A stretch of 37,455 bases of DNA from Draconibacterium orientale (lineage in GTDB: Bacteria; Bacteroidota; Bacteroidia; Bacteroidales; UBA1556): positions 1 to 37,455 of the forward strand of contig DYSI01000016.1 in the NCBI GenBank assembly GCA_020718275.1, given 5' to 3'. Shown piece after piece: positions 15,979-23,588 of this stretch. The position numbers and the translations under genes were made by a program. Every line of letters starts with the position of its first letter. Position 1 is the first letter of the stretch. The notes beneath the pieces were generated by a model. The model did no database searches, had not been told where the DNA came from, and was given only the letters and a program-made list of their open reading frames with translations.

Positions 15979-16904
15979 TGACCTTAGCAGAAGCATATCA
16001 AATATTGGAATTGATGGATGGAGCTGATAATCCCTCCATCAAGAAAGCCTTTCGTAACAAAGCTTTGCTCTTGCATCCTGACCGAAACCAAGATAAAAAT
16101 ACGCATCACGAGTTTATACAGGTGGTGGAAGCTTATGAACTTATTTTAAACAATAAAAAGAAGCCGAAGTCCAAGCTGCAATATAGCGAAGCAAGCAAGC
16201 CAAATACCGATAAACAAAAGCCACAATCATTTAGAAATAGTAGCCACCAGCACCAACACTATTACAATCCAAACGGAGATAAGGAATATCAGCAGCGATT
16301 TGAGAATGCAAAAAAACGCTTTGCAGAAGAGGAAGAATCCAAAAGCAAACAAATTTATCAAAAAAATTTAGAGGAATATCAAAAAGGAAAAGGACGAAAA
16401 ATAGCCATCCTAATTGCCGGATTTAGTTGCATCTTAGCCATACTTTTCACCCTCGACAGAACACTACCACAAACCATTAGCCCCTTGTCAAGTGAAGAGG
16501 CTCAAATTTATCTGATTGCAGATTACAATCAAGTGAATTACCTTTACCTCGTAAAAGAAACCCGATTTATCATTACCAAAGAACAAATGTATTCCATCAG
16601 CCAAAGCAAGGAAATATTTGTGGAGCAAACCCCCATTTTTGGTGATGTGCTTAAAGTTTTTAATACCAATCAACATGATCAAAATCAAGACTTTAACCTA
16701 AGAACAAGTTGGGATATCTTTCACACTTATCCCCTCATTTTGCTTTTTCTACTCTTCCCTTTATTAAGTTTTGCGCTTGAAAAACCCAGTTTCAGCTTTG
16801 TTTTTTACTTTATCTATTATAATCTATACGCTTTACCCCTCATCATTCTATTCTTATTTTTTCACCACAATCGTTTTGGACGAATGCTCGAAATGATTTT
16901 TTAA
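15978..16904 (+). CDS. Membrane-bound J-domain (DnaJ-like) protein
   Basis: About 308 residues with GTG start at 15978, overlapping the previous TAG stop by one base. An in-frame ATG at 15918 would give a 20-residue extension overlapping the upstream gene. Residues 2-60 are a J domain: AEAYQILELMDGADNPSIKKAF and the HPD motif at 33-35 (LLLHPDRNQD), so it should stimulate DnaK ATPase. Residues ~65-150 are charged and low-complexity (rich in Lys, Gln, Glu). A membrane helix follows (IAILIAGFSCILAILF), then an extra stretch and two C-terminal helices (YPLILLFLLFPLLSFAL and the last ~35 residues). No Zn finger or client-binding DnaJ domain. Role unknown. Confidence 0.82.
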   Translation: MTLAEAYQILELMDGADNPSIKKAFRNKALLLHPDRNQDKNTHHEFIQVVEAYELILNNKKKPKSKLQYSEASKPNTDKQKPQSFRNSSHQHQHYYNPNGDKEYQQRFENAKKRFAEEEESKSKQIYQKNLEEYQKGKGRKIAILIAGFSCILAILFTLDRTLPQTISPLSSEEAQIYLIADYNQVNYLYLVKETRFIITKEQMYSISQSKEIFVEQTPIFGDVLKVFNTNQHDQNQDFNLRTSWDIFHTYPLILLFLLFPLLSFALEKPSFSFVFYFIYYNLYALPLIILFLFFHHNRFGRMLEMIF

Positions 16905-17010
16905 ATGCATACCAAAGTGATACTAAAAGTTAGCCTATCAGCATATAAAGTGCATATAAATTTAATTAAAAATTAGGTAATTCACTTATCTAGGGGCAAC
17001 ACTTATATCT

Positions 17011-17018
17011 TACCTTTG
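17011..17018 (+). promoter_or_regulatory. Bacteroidota -7 box (TACCTTTG)
   Basis: TACCTTTG matches TAnnTTTG exactly and lies 24 nt before the lipoprotein ATG. No clear TTG is seen at the -33 distance. Confidence 0.5.
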
Positions 17019-17042
17019 TCCATCTAAAAATTAAACATAACA

Positions 17043-17693
17043 ATGCACAAATCATTCATTTTATTATTCAGTATTTTGCTTGCTTTTGGGGCTTGTCAGA
17101 AAGATCCAAAGACCTATTCCATTAATGGGAATGTATCGAAAGCTAAAACTGCTGACCAAGTAGGTGGAGCTGTAGTGTATATAGATGCAAAGATGATTGT
17201 AGATGGGGTTTATAATTCAAATTTCGTAAACATAACAAGGGCAACTACCGACGATCAAGGGAATTTCAGCCTATCCATCAATGAAGAAAAAGTGGCTAGT
17301 TATCGCTTCAGGATTAGCAAAGAAGGCTATTTTGATTATGAAGAGGAAGTGTCTGTTGAACTGCTACAAGCCGAAGAATCTTTCGAGAAAAATTTTAGTA
17401 TCATCGCCGAATCTTCCATTGAATTGCGCATTAAAAACACAAGCCCCCAAGGATTGGATGACGAAATAGATTACCGATTTGAAAATATCGAGGTAAGTGG
17501 ATTAAATTGTTGCAACAACGAAACAACCATAGGAATAGGACCTAGTTTTGACACCACTAGTAGCTGTAAAGTACAAAACGACGAATGGATAAGATTGAGC
17601 TGGGTTGTCAAAAAGAACGGAGGTCAGCATATTTATAACGACTCTATTTTCTCGGTAGCAGGCCAAACTATTATTTATCATATAAATTATTAG
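17043..17693 (+). CDS. Lipoprotein with carboxypeptidase-regulatory-like domain
   Basis: A 216-residue predicted lipoprotein. The signal peptide is MHKSFILLFSILLAFGAC with the lipobox ending at Cys18. Residues ~25-115 (SINGNVSKAKTADQVGGAVVY ... TTDDQGNFSLSI ... YRFRISKEGYFDYEE, in separate stretches) resemble a carboxypeptidase regulatory-like beta-sandwich. The rest is unrecognised and includes a CC pair (C154-C155 region) and one more Cys. It is 1 nt upstream of crcB, so the two probably share a transcript. No known functional link to fluoride. Confidence 0.75.
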   Translation: MHKSFILLFSILLAFGACQKDPKTYSINGNVSKAKTADQVGGAVVYIDAKMIVDGVYNSNFVNITRATTDDQGNFSLSINEEKVASYRFRISKEGYFDYEEEVSVELLQAEESFEKNFSIIAESSIELRIKNTSPQGLDDEIDYRFENIEVSGLNCCNNETTIGIGPSFDTTSSCKVQNDEWIRLSWVVKKNGGQHIYNDSIFSVAGQTIIYHINY

Positions 17694-17694
17694 G

Positions 17695-18075
17695 ATGATA
17701 AAATTACTTTTGGTCGCTTTGGGCGGTGCACTTGGTAGTGTTTTTAGGTTCATTCTAACAGCTGCAATTCCAAAATCTTTAGGTAAGACATTTTTATGGG
17801 GGACTCTATCTGTTAATATCATAGGTTCATTAATTATTGGAATCCTATGGGCATATTTTGAAAATTCAACTGACAATCAAAATGTTAGAATATTTTTAAT
17901 TGTAGGAATACTAGGTGGTTTTACCACCTATTCGTCCTTTGCATTAGAGAGCATAAATCTTTTTAGAAATGGTGATTTTAGAATGGCTATTTTATATATA
18001 TTTGGTACCAATGTTTTTGGAATGCTAGCCGCCTTTGGCGGGTATTATTTATCGAAACAATTATTAACAATCTAG
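17695..18075 (+). CDS. crcB: Fluoride channel CrcB/Fluc
   Basis: A 126-residue, four-helix dual-topology fluoride export channel of the inner membrane. The signature is GGALGSVFRFILT at the N-terminus, the conserved Asn in GTLSVNIIGSLIIG, and GGFTTYSSFALE with the Phe-box and Na+ site region, which is diagnostic of the family. Length is typical. It starts 1 nt after the lipoprotein stop. I see no fluoride riboswitch before it or before the lipoprotein. Confidence 0.95.
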   Translation: MIKLLLVALGGALGSVFRFILTAAIPKSLGKTFLWGTLSVNIIGSLIIGILWAYFENSTDNQNVRIFLIVGILGGFTTYSSFALESINLFRNGDFRMAILYIFGTNVFGMLAAFGGYYLSKQLLTI

Positions 18076-18133
18076 ATTTAAAAACTTGTTTTTTATATGA
18101 TATTGAAAACAAACATCAATCAGATATTATTCA

Positions 18134-18141
18134 TATCTTTG
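18134..18141 (+). promoter_or_regulatory. Bacteroidota -7 box (TATCTTTG)
   Basis: TATCTTTG matches TAnnTTTG and is followed by CAG. It lies 45 nt before the acylphosphatase-like pair. Confidence 0.5.
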
Positions 18142-18186
18142 CAGAAGATTATTTGTATTAATCTGTTTAACCCTTTTCACTAATAG

Positions 18187-18513
18187 ATGAAAAAACATCT
18201 AAATATCTATATTGAGGGGAAATTAGAGAACGCTGATTTCAATTTCTACTCGCAGTCTGGAGCATATAAGTTTGATATACACGCTATATATAAAAACGGA
18301 GACTCTCGCCATGTCGATTTAGAGGCAGAAGGCGAAGAAGCTGACTTACATAGCTATGTTAATTTTCTGAAATTAGGCCCACTTCAAAAGCATATAGAAC
18401 TATTTAGAATTGAAGAATCTGAATTTGTTGGAATTAACGGATTCAAATCTCTGAAAGTTCATAAGGACGAGCTCACTTTTATGGATAGACTTAAAAGAAA
18501 ATTCAAAAAATAA
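18187..18513 (+). CDS. Degenerate acylphosphatase-like protein
   Basis: 108 residues. The pattern IYIEGKLENADFNFYSQSGAYKF ... YKNGD ... VDLEAEGEEADLHSYVNFLKLGP follows the acylphosphatase fold order (GxVQGVGFRxF..., NxxDG, VExxxxG, LxxGP). The catalytic Arg of GFRRF is absent here, replaced by a DFNFY segment, so enzyme activity is unlikely. The C-terminal tail ends in basic residues (DRLKRKFKK). The TAA stop is immediately followed by the TTG start of a canonical acylphosphatase in the same frame. Confidence 0.65.
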   Translation: MKKHLNIYIEGKLENADFNFYSQSGAYKFDIHAIYKNGDSRHVDLEAEGEEADLHSYVNFLKLGPLQKHIELFRIEESEFVGINGFKSLKVHKDELTFMDRLKRKFKK

Positions 18514-18780
18514 TTGCATTCACATCTTATCACTATCGAAGGTCGAGTTCAAAATGTAGGATTTCGACGGTTTACCGCACAGCTCGCTTTCCAATTTCAG
18601 ATCACTGGTTATGTTCGTAATTTACAAAATGGAAACCTTGAAGTAGAAGCTCATGGAGATGAAACTATGATGGAATTTATCAACCAGTTGAGCAAAGGTC
18701 CTAGTGCATCAAGAGTAATCAAAACAATCATTAGCGATATTCCTTTCCAAGCATTTGATTATTTTGAAATACGCTATTAG
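18514..18780 (+). CDS. Acylphosphatase
   Basis: An 88-residue acylphosphatase, which hydrolyses carboxyl-phosphate bonds in small acyl phosphates. The core GRVQNVGFRRFTAQLA holds the catalytic Arg, and YVRNLQNG holds the catalytic Asn; Gly of the usual VQGVGFR is Asn here. The C-terminal AFDYFEIRY is typical. The start is TTG, directly abutting the preceding stop; no ATG precedes the catalytic loop in this frame. It ends 9 nt from the convergent mnmD stop. Confidence 0.9.
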   Translation: MHSHLITIEGRVQNVGFRRFTAQLAFQFQITGYVRNLQNGNLEVEAHGDETMMEFINQLSKGPSASRVIKTIISDIPFQAFDYFEIRY

Positions 18781-18789
18781 CCGCTTCAT

Positions 18790-19443
18790 TTATTTCTTTA
18801 TTGCTCGTGTAATTTCTCTTTTTCCAATTGGGCCTGGAATTTTTTCAACCATAAAACCTACTGCTTGCAAAGCCCGACGTACCATCCCTTTTACGGTATA
18901 GGTGGTCAAAATTCCACCAGCATTCATGGATTCAAAAATCTCCTCAAATATCTCCTTTGTCCACAAATGAGGCTGAACATCTGGCGCAAAAGCATCATAA
19001 TAAACCAGATCATATTTTTCAAGACTAGTTTGAAAATTTCGAAAATCATCCTGCAATTTCAACAACTGAAAACGCTCATCAATTAGAACATTTCGACTCC
19101 ATTCCGCTTGATGTATCCTTTGCAGAAACGTGTCTAGTGAAGGTACAAACTTTAACCCTCTATATTCATCAGCCTGCAATGGATATTTCTCAAAAGTAGT
19201 ATACAGTAATTGCTTATCAAATTGAATAGCATATCGAAAGCTAAGCACTGCGTTGAGTCCAGTGCCAAATCCAAACTCTAAAATGCGAATCGTAGGCTTT
19301 GCAATTATGGCTAAACCGGCGTCGATAAAGATGTGTTGAGATTCTTGAATAGCACCGAATTGAGAATGATAATGTTCACCTAATTCTGGCACAAACAAAC
19401 TCGAACTTCCATCATCGGTAATTACAAGACTGCGAGTTTTCAA
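18790..19443 (-). CDS. mnmD: tRNA 5-methylaminomethyl-2-thiouridine methyltransferase MnmD
   Basis: A 217-residue stand-alone MnmD (DUF752 family), which adds the last methyl group to make mnm5s2U34 in tRNA. The SAM motif is ILEFGFGTGLNAVLSF, and the family motif YYDAFAPDVQPHLWTKEIF (about residues 148-166) is clear. The C-terminus GPIGKREITRA matches the family. There is no fused MnmC oxidase domain, as is usual in Bacteroidota. Its start overlaps the stop of the upstream lipoprotein gene by four bases, so the two genes are coupled. Confidence 0.93.
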   Translation of the reverse strand: MKTRSLVITDDGSSSLFVPELGEHYHSQFGAIQESQHIFIDAGLAIIAKPTIRILEFGFGTGLNAVLSFRYAIQFDKQLLYTTFEKYPLQADEYRGLKFVPSLDTFLQRIHQAEWSRNVLIDERFQLLKLQDDFRNFQTSLEKYDLVYYDAFAPDVQPHLWTKEIFEEIFESMNAGGILTTYTVKGMVRRALQAVGFMVEKIPGPIGKREITRAIKK

Positions 19444-20750
19444 CGATTATAGATTAAATGAATATCTACTATTTCTTCGGCCATTGGAAGCGAATAAAGC
19501 ATTTGGAAAGAAGGAAAAGATATGATTCTAATGGTTTGATTTTCTACCGCATAGATAGTACCTCCAACGGATTCGTAGTGCAAAATTTTGAATTTTCTTT
19601 CATCCATCACATTCGTTACACTGCTGAGATTATACCGGTACCACCACAAGGCATATTCGGTGGAAAAGCAATAGTTGGTCGGATCGATTTGTATTGCATT
19701 TAAAAAAGATGCGCTATGATAGGAAACTGGTTCAGTAGTAGAATTGTTTTGATAGATATACTTTTCCAAATGCCCACCAAAGTTATTATTATAAAACATC
19801 ATAAAATCATTTCCCCCCATAGGAAAGGCATTCACCAAAGTACCATCCACCATAAAAGTAGAATGAAGGGAAGCAGTTTGGTTAAGATAGAGTCCTATCG
19901 TAGGGTAATATCCATTAGTGTGCTTTTGTTCAACTAGAAAGTTCTGCCCCACTTGTACAATCTGAATCGGATAATAGCCCGTTGGTAATTGTAAACTCAA
20001 CTTTTGTTGCCCAAGATAATTGAATAAACCCACCTTACCTTGATAGTAAGCTACTGCCAAAAATTTGTCGACTGGCGCAATATCTACAAAATAAGGAAAA
20101 GGGGGATTGGCGGAATAGCGGATACGCTGAATTGTATCTTCGGTAAAATAATCCCACACAATCACATCACCTCTTACTGCACCAGATAAGGCAAATCGAT
20201 GATAATAAGGATTATAGGTCGACGATGCATAATCCATATTAACAATAAACTTGAGCGTTGGAGTTTTATTCAAAGCAGGACCAACGCTCCACACTTTGAT
20301 ATAGTTACCCAATCGAGTCACCACCGCCACATCTTCCAAAACCTTATCATAGGCACTAAATATTACACTTTGATATTTGTGTTTATCAGTTTTAGCATTC
20401 GTAACTTGACAAAGTATTTGATACATTCCACTCTCCAAATAATCGTCGTTGATAGCGAAAGCGTATTCCACCACAGCCTCTGTGCCAAGTGTATTAGGAT
20501 AATGGAAATTTGACAAAACTGGCGTTAGCTCGTCATTAACTAACGTAAAATCAACAGATTGAATAGGACTAATCGATTGAATACGTACTTTTACCAGCAC
20601 CGTATCGCCAACGGTATAATGATGATTTTCACTAGGATTCAAGAAAGTAACAATAGGAACATCTTCTACCCCCTCCTTGGCACAGGAAAAAGTAAATACG
20701 ACGGATATAAAAAGGTATGCAATTAGTAATATTTTTGAATTAGAATCCAT
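19440..20750 (-). CDS. Hypothetical lipoprotein with beta-propeller-like region
   Basis: 436 residues. The signal peptide has a lipobox (VFTFSC, Cys23). Residues ~30-130 look like an Ig-like or PKD-type beta domain (VTFLNPSENHHYTVGDTVLVKV). The remainder has repeated short beta-strand units with aromatic residues (VIVWDYFTEDTIQRI, VGLFNYLGQQKLSL), as in WD40-like or related propellers. No catalytic motif seen. Its role is unknown; the link to mnmD is positional only. Confidence 0.6.
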   Translation of the reverse strand: MDSNSKILLIAYLFISVVFTFSCAKEGVEDVPIVTFLNPSENHHYTVGDTVLVKVRIQSISPIQSVDFTLVNDELTPVLSNFHYPNTLGTEAVVEYAFAINDDYLESGMYQILCQVTNAKTDKHKYQSVIFSAYDKVLEDVAVVTRLGNYIKVWSVGPALNKTPTLKFIVNMDYASSTYNPYYHRFALSGAVRGDVIVWDYFTEDTIQRIRYSANPPFPYFVDIAPVDKFLAVAYYQGKVGLFNYLGQQKLSLQLPTGYYPIQIVQVGQNFLVEQKHTNGYYPTIGLYLNQTASLHSTFMVDGTLVNAFPMGGNDFMMFYNNNFGGHLEKYIYQNNSTTEPVSYHSASFLNAIQIDPTNYCFSTEYALWWYRYNLSSVTNVMDERKFKILHYESVGGTIYAVENQTIRIISFPSFQMLYSLPMAEEIVDIHLIYNR

Positions 20751-20773
20751 GAGGCTAAATTAGTAAATTAATT

Positions 20774-20781
20774 TACTTTTG
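20774..20781 (+). promoter_or_regulatory. Bacteroidota -7 box (TACTTTTG)
   Basis: TACTTTTG matches TAnnTTTG and is followed by CAGCC, the same tail as the box at 9298. It lies 40 nt before the thioredoxin ATG in a 71-bp divergent region. Confidence 0.55.
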
Positions 20782-20821
20782 CAGCCTAAATTAACAGTGC
20801 TAAAAACACCAAAACCAAATT

Positions 20822-21151
20822 ATGGAAAATGAAATTTCGAGCCTTGACGAATTGCAACAATTGATTGCCGACAAACCAGCTATATTAGCTTATTTCTACA
20901 ATGATAATTGTGCACCATGTAAAAGCTTACGTCCTAAAATCATTGAGATGAAAGAAGCTCATTTTCCAGCACTAGAACTCCATTTTATTAATTCCGATAA
21001 ACGTGAGATTCCCAGTCATTTCGGAGTTTATGATAACCCTACCCTCTTAGTTTTTTTCGATCGTAAAGAATACATTCGTGTAAGCAAATACGTTTCGACC
21101 ATGCAATTGGGTGAGCAAATTCAGCGATATTACAATATGATATTCAATTAG
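20822..21151 (+). CDS. Thioredoxin-family protein
   Basis: A 109-residue cytoplasmic thioredoxin-fold protein (no signal peptide). The redox motif is CAPC in FYNDNCAPCKSLRP; classic thioredoxin has CGPC. The cis-Pro is in YDNPTLLVFF. General thiol-disulfide reduction is likely, but a dedicated partner cannot be named. The stop overlaps the convergent folC stop by four bases. Confidence 0.88.
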   Translation: MENEISSLDELQQLIADKPAILAYFYNDNCAPCKSLRPKIIEMKEAHFPALELHFINSDKREIPSHFGVYDNPTLLVFFDRKEYIRVSKYVSTMQLGEQIQRYYNMIFN

Positions 21152-22482
21152 TCGGCAGATTGCTGATTATTAATTTTTGTTGAATTAATTTGATTCCAAT
21201 ATTCGAGCGCTTCGGCGACCACAAAAGTGCTGCCTCCAACAAATATTAAATCTTTAGGATCAGCCTTTTGCAAGGCGGTTGAAAAGGCCGTTTCCACTGA
21301 AGAATATGCGATCCCATTGAGCCCAAGCGCGATAGCTTGCTTGGTCAAAACACTCACTTCCAAAGCGCGCGGTATCTTCGCTTGACAAAAGTAGAAATGG
21401 GCATTAGAAGGCAACAGTTGCAATACTTTATCCACAGCCTTGTCATTTACCATTCCCAAAACAAAATGCAAATGCTGATATTGATTTTCAGCCAATTGTT
21501 GCATACTTAAACGAAGTCCATCTTCATTATGACCAGTATCGGCAATTACTAGCGGTTCTTCATGCAATATTTGCCAACGTCCGGCAAAGGAAGTATTTTC
21601 AACAACATTTTCCAATCCTCTTATGATCACCTCTTTAGATAACCTCCAATTGGTTTTTAGATAGAGAATAGCCGCCATAACGCTTAGGAGGTTTTTTTGC
21701 TGATATTTCCCTTTCAATGGAAAATCTATACTGATAAAAGCTTGATTATCCAAGAATATTTGCGTTGGAACGCCTTTATCTGAACTCAGTGTTACTGCTA
21801 ATCTTTTATTTGCCCAACTGATATCACACGGAAGTGATTTTGCTTTCTGCAGAAAAACTGAAGCCACTTCCTCTTGATATTCTCCAATAATAACAGGCAC
21901 GCCAGGCTTCATTATACCCGCTTTTTCAGCCGCAATTTTCTCGAGGGTATCGCCCAAAAAAGCAGTATGGTCAAGGCCAATATTGGTGATAATACTCAAC
22001 ACCGACTTTACCACATTAGTAGAATCTAAGCGTCCGCCCATGCCGGTTTCGATGATGGCCATTTCTACCCCTTGCTGCCTAAAATATTCAATAGCCATGG
22101 CAAAGGTAATTTCGAAGAAACTAGGCTTGATATGGATAAATCGGTTGCGATATTCCTCCACAAAATCCACGACAAAATCTTGCGGAACCATTTTTCCATT
22201 CACCCGAATCCGTTCTCTAAAATCGAGTAGATGAGGGGAAGTGTACAAGCCAGTTTTGTAGCCAGCTTCTTGAAATACAGAGGCTAACATATTAGAAGTA
22301 CTCCCTTTACCATTGGTTCCAGCGATATGAATACTTGGAAATTGACGCTCAGGATTTCCAAGCATTTTACACAAAGCGAGCGTATTATCCAAATCAGCTT
22401 TGTAGGCTGCCGCCCCTATGCGCTGAAACATCGGTAATTGAGCAAATAAAAATTGAAGTGTTTCTTGATAATTCATTGACAT
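21148..22482 (-). CDS. folC: Bifunctional folylpolyglutamate synthase / dihydrofolate synthase
   Basis: 444 residues. FolC ligates glutamate to dihydropteroate and to tetrahydrofolates. The Mur-ligase-like ATP site is IAGTNGKGSTSNMLA (54-68), and the folate loop LYTSPHLLDFRERIRVNG follows. ETGMGGRLDSTN and the C-terminal VADTGHNEDGLR motif (carbamylated-lysine/ligase region) confirm the family. Last gene of a tight - strand run: it starts one base after the aminotransferase stop. Confidence 0.95.
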   Translation of the reverse strand: MSMNYQETLQFLFAQLPMFQRIGAAAYKADLDNTLALCKMLGNPERQFPSIHIAGTNGKGSTSNMLASVFQEAGYKTGLYTSPHLLDFRERIRVNGKMVPQDFVVDFVEEYRNRFIHIKPSFFEITFAMAIEYFRQQGVEMAIIETGMGGRLDSTNVVKSVLSIITNIGLDHTAFLGDTLEKIAAEKAGIMKPGVPVIIGEYQEEVASVFLQKAKSLPCDISWANKRLAVTLSSDKGVPTQIFLDNQAFISIDFPLKGKYQQKNLLSVMAAILYLKTNWRLSKEVIIRGLENVVENTSFAGRWQILHEEPLVIADTGHNEDGLRLSMQQLAENQYQHLHFVLGMVNDKAVDKVLQLLPSNAHFYFCQAKIPRALEVSVLTKQAIALGLNGIAYSSVETAFSTALQKADPKDLIFVGGSTFVVAEALEYWNQINSTKINNQQSAD

Positions 22483-23586
22483 TTATATTTTATCAAAAAA
22501 AAGTTTCAATTCATGATGTGGAACAGAAACGCAGATTCGGGAAAACTGTGCCGCTTCTTCCTTTTGATGAGCCGTAAAAAAGCTAAGACTTATCCCCGCA
22601 ATATGGTGTTTTAACAATTCCTCAGCAGAGAATTTTACCACCACAAAAATACCTTTTGGTTGCGAATTTTTATAAAACTGCTCGGCTAAAAAGCCTCTTT
22701 CTTTCAGGTAATTAATATTCAACAATATATCGCGGGTAGTTTGTTTGCGAAATTCATTTACTGCTGCATTTCCTGCGGGCGTGGTGAGTAGTTTCTCCAC
22801 CAACACTTGCGCAAAGGAATTCACACCATTGCTTGCATACATCAACCGAATACTGAGTTGCTGCAACAGCAATTCGTTTGTTGAGTGAATAAAACCAATG
22901 CGTTGACCACTTAGTCCAATCGATTTACTGAAACTTTCAAGAATAATAACATTTGCTAATTGCCCAATCTGCGAATAAAACGCGTCGTTGGCATAGAAAA
23001 CACCACGATAAGGGCTATCTACGAGCACGGTCACCTGATGTTCATCTAGGAATTTGATTAAATCAATTAAATTCTTATCGTCGAATTTATTACCAAGTGG
23101 ATTATTGGGGTCACAAATAACAACTGCACAACCTTCCAAAACACCAATTTGCGCCTTCAATTCATCAAAATTAGCGTAGAAATCGTAGTCGATATTTCTG
23201 ATTTTCATGATATTAGCATAACTACCCCAAAAGAAGGATGGTAGAATCACGCGCTTAAGATCGAGTGTTTGGAAAATCAAATCCAGGCCCGACATACCAC
23301 CATTATTAATAAGAAGGTTTTCAGCTCGGCTACTGCCTTTGAAATAGGTTTTGATGATAGCTTTTTTCAAAAGCGGTCTTCCTTTCATAGGAGCGTACAC
23401 TTGAATATCCTTAGCGTTAAAATCAATCAAAGGAATTACTTTTGACAAATCGATAGGCACCACCGCATTTACCCCTTGATTGAGGTATAAATATTTTTCG
23501 CCACTCTGTGCTTCTAATTGTCTAACTTGTTCTCCTATAGCACTTATCGCCGAATATTTAGCGGTTGTTTCTTTGATGTTTAACAT
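22483..23586 (-). CDS. PLP-dependent class I/II aminotransferase
   Basis: 367 residues of a fold-type I aminotransferase. The PLP lysine is K221 in ESFSKSIGLSGQRIGF, the pyridine Asp is D190 in VLVDSPYRG, and DPNNPLGN (159-166) is the substrate-facing Asn motif. The N-terminal LNQGVNAVVP and APMKGRPLLKKAI fit the aspartate/aromatic aminotransferase group. Substrate not predictable. It lies between mutS2 (2-nt gap) and folC (0-nt gap). Confidence 0.85.
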   Translation of the reverse strand: MLNIKETTAKYSAISAIGEQVRQLEAQSGEKYLYLNQGVNAVVPIDLSKVIPLIDFNAKDIQVYAPMKGRPLLKKAIIKTYFKGSSRAENLLINNGGMSGLDLIFQTLDLKRVILPSFFWGSYANIMKIRNIDYDFYANFDELKAQIGVLEGCAVVICDPNNPLGNKFDDKNLIDLIKFLDEHQVTVLVDSPYRGVFYANDAFYSQIGQLANVIILESFSKSIGLSGQRIGFIHSTNELLLQQLSIRLMYASNGVNSFAQVLVEKLLTTPAGNAAVNEFRKQTTRDILLNINYLKERGFLAEQFYKNSQPKGIFVVVKFSAEELLKHHIAGISLSFFTAHQKEEAAQFSRICVSVPHHELKLFFDKI

Positions 23587-23588
23587 AA

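Noticed and set aside
18076-18186. Fluoride riboswitch for crcB
   Set aside because: This region is downstream of crcB, and no fluoride-aptamer-like pseudoknot is seen before crcB or before the lipoprotein that precedes it.
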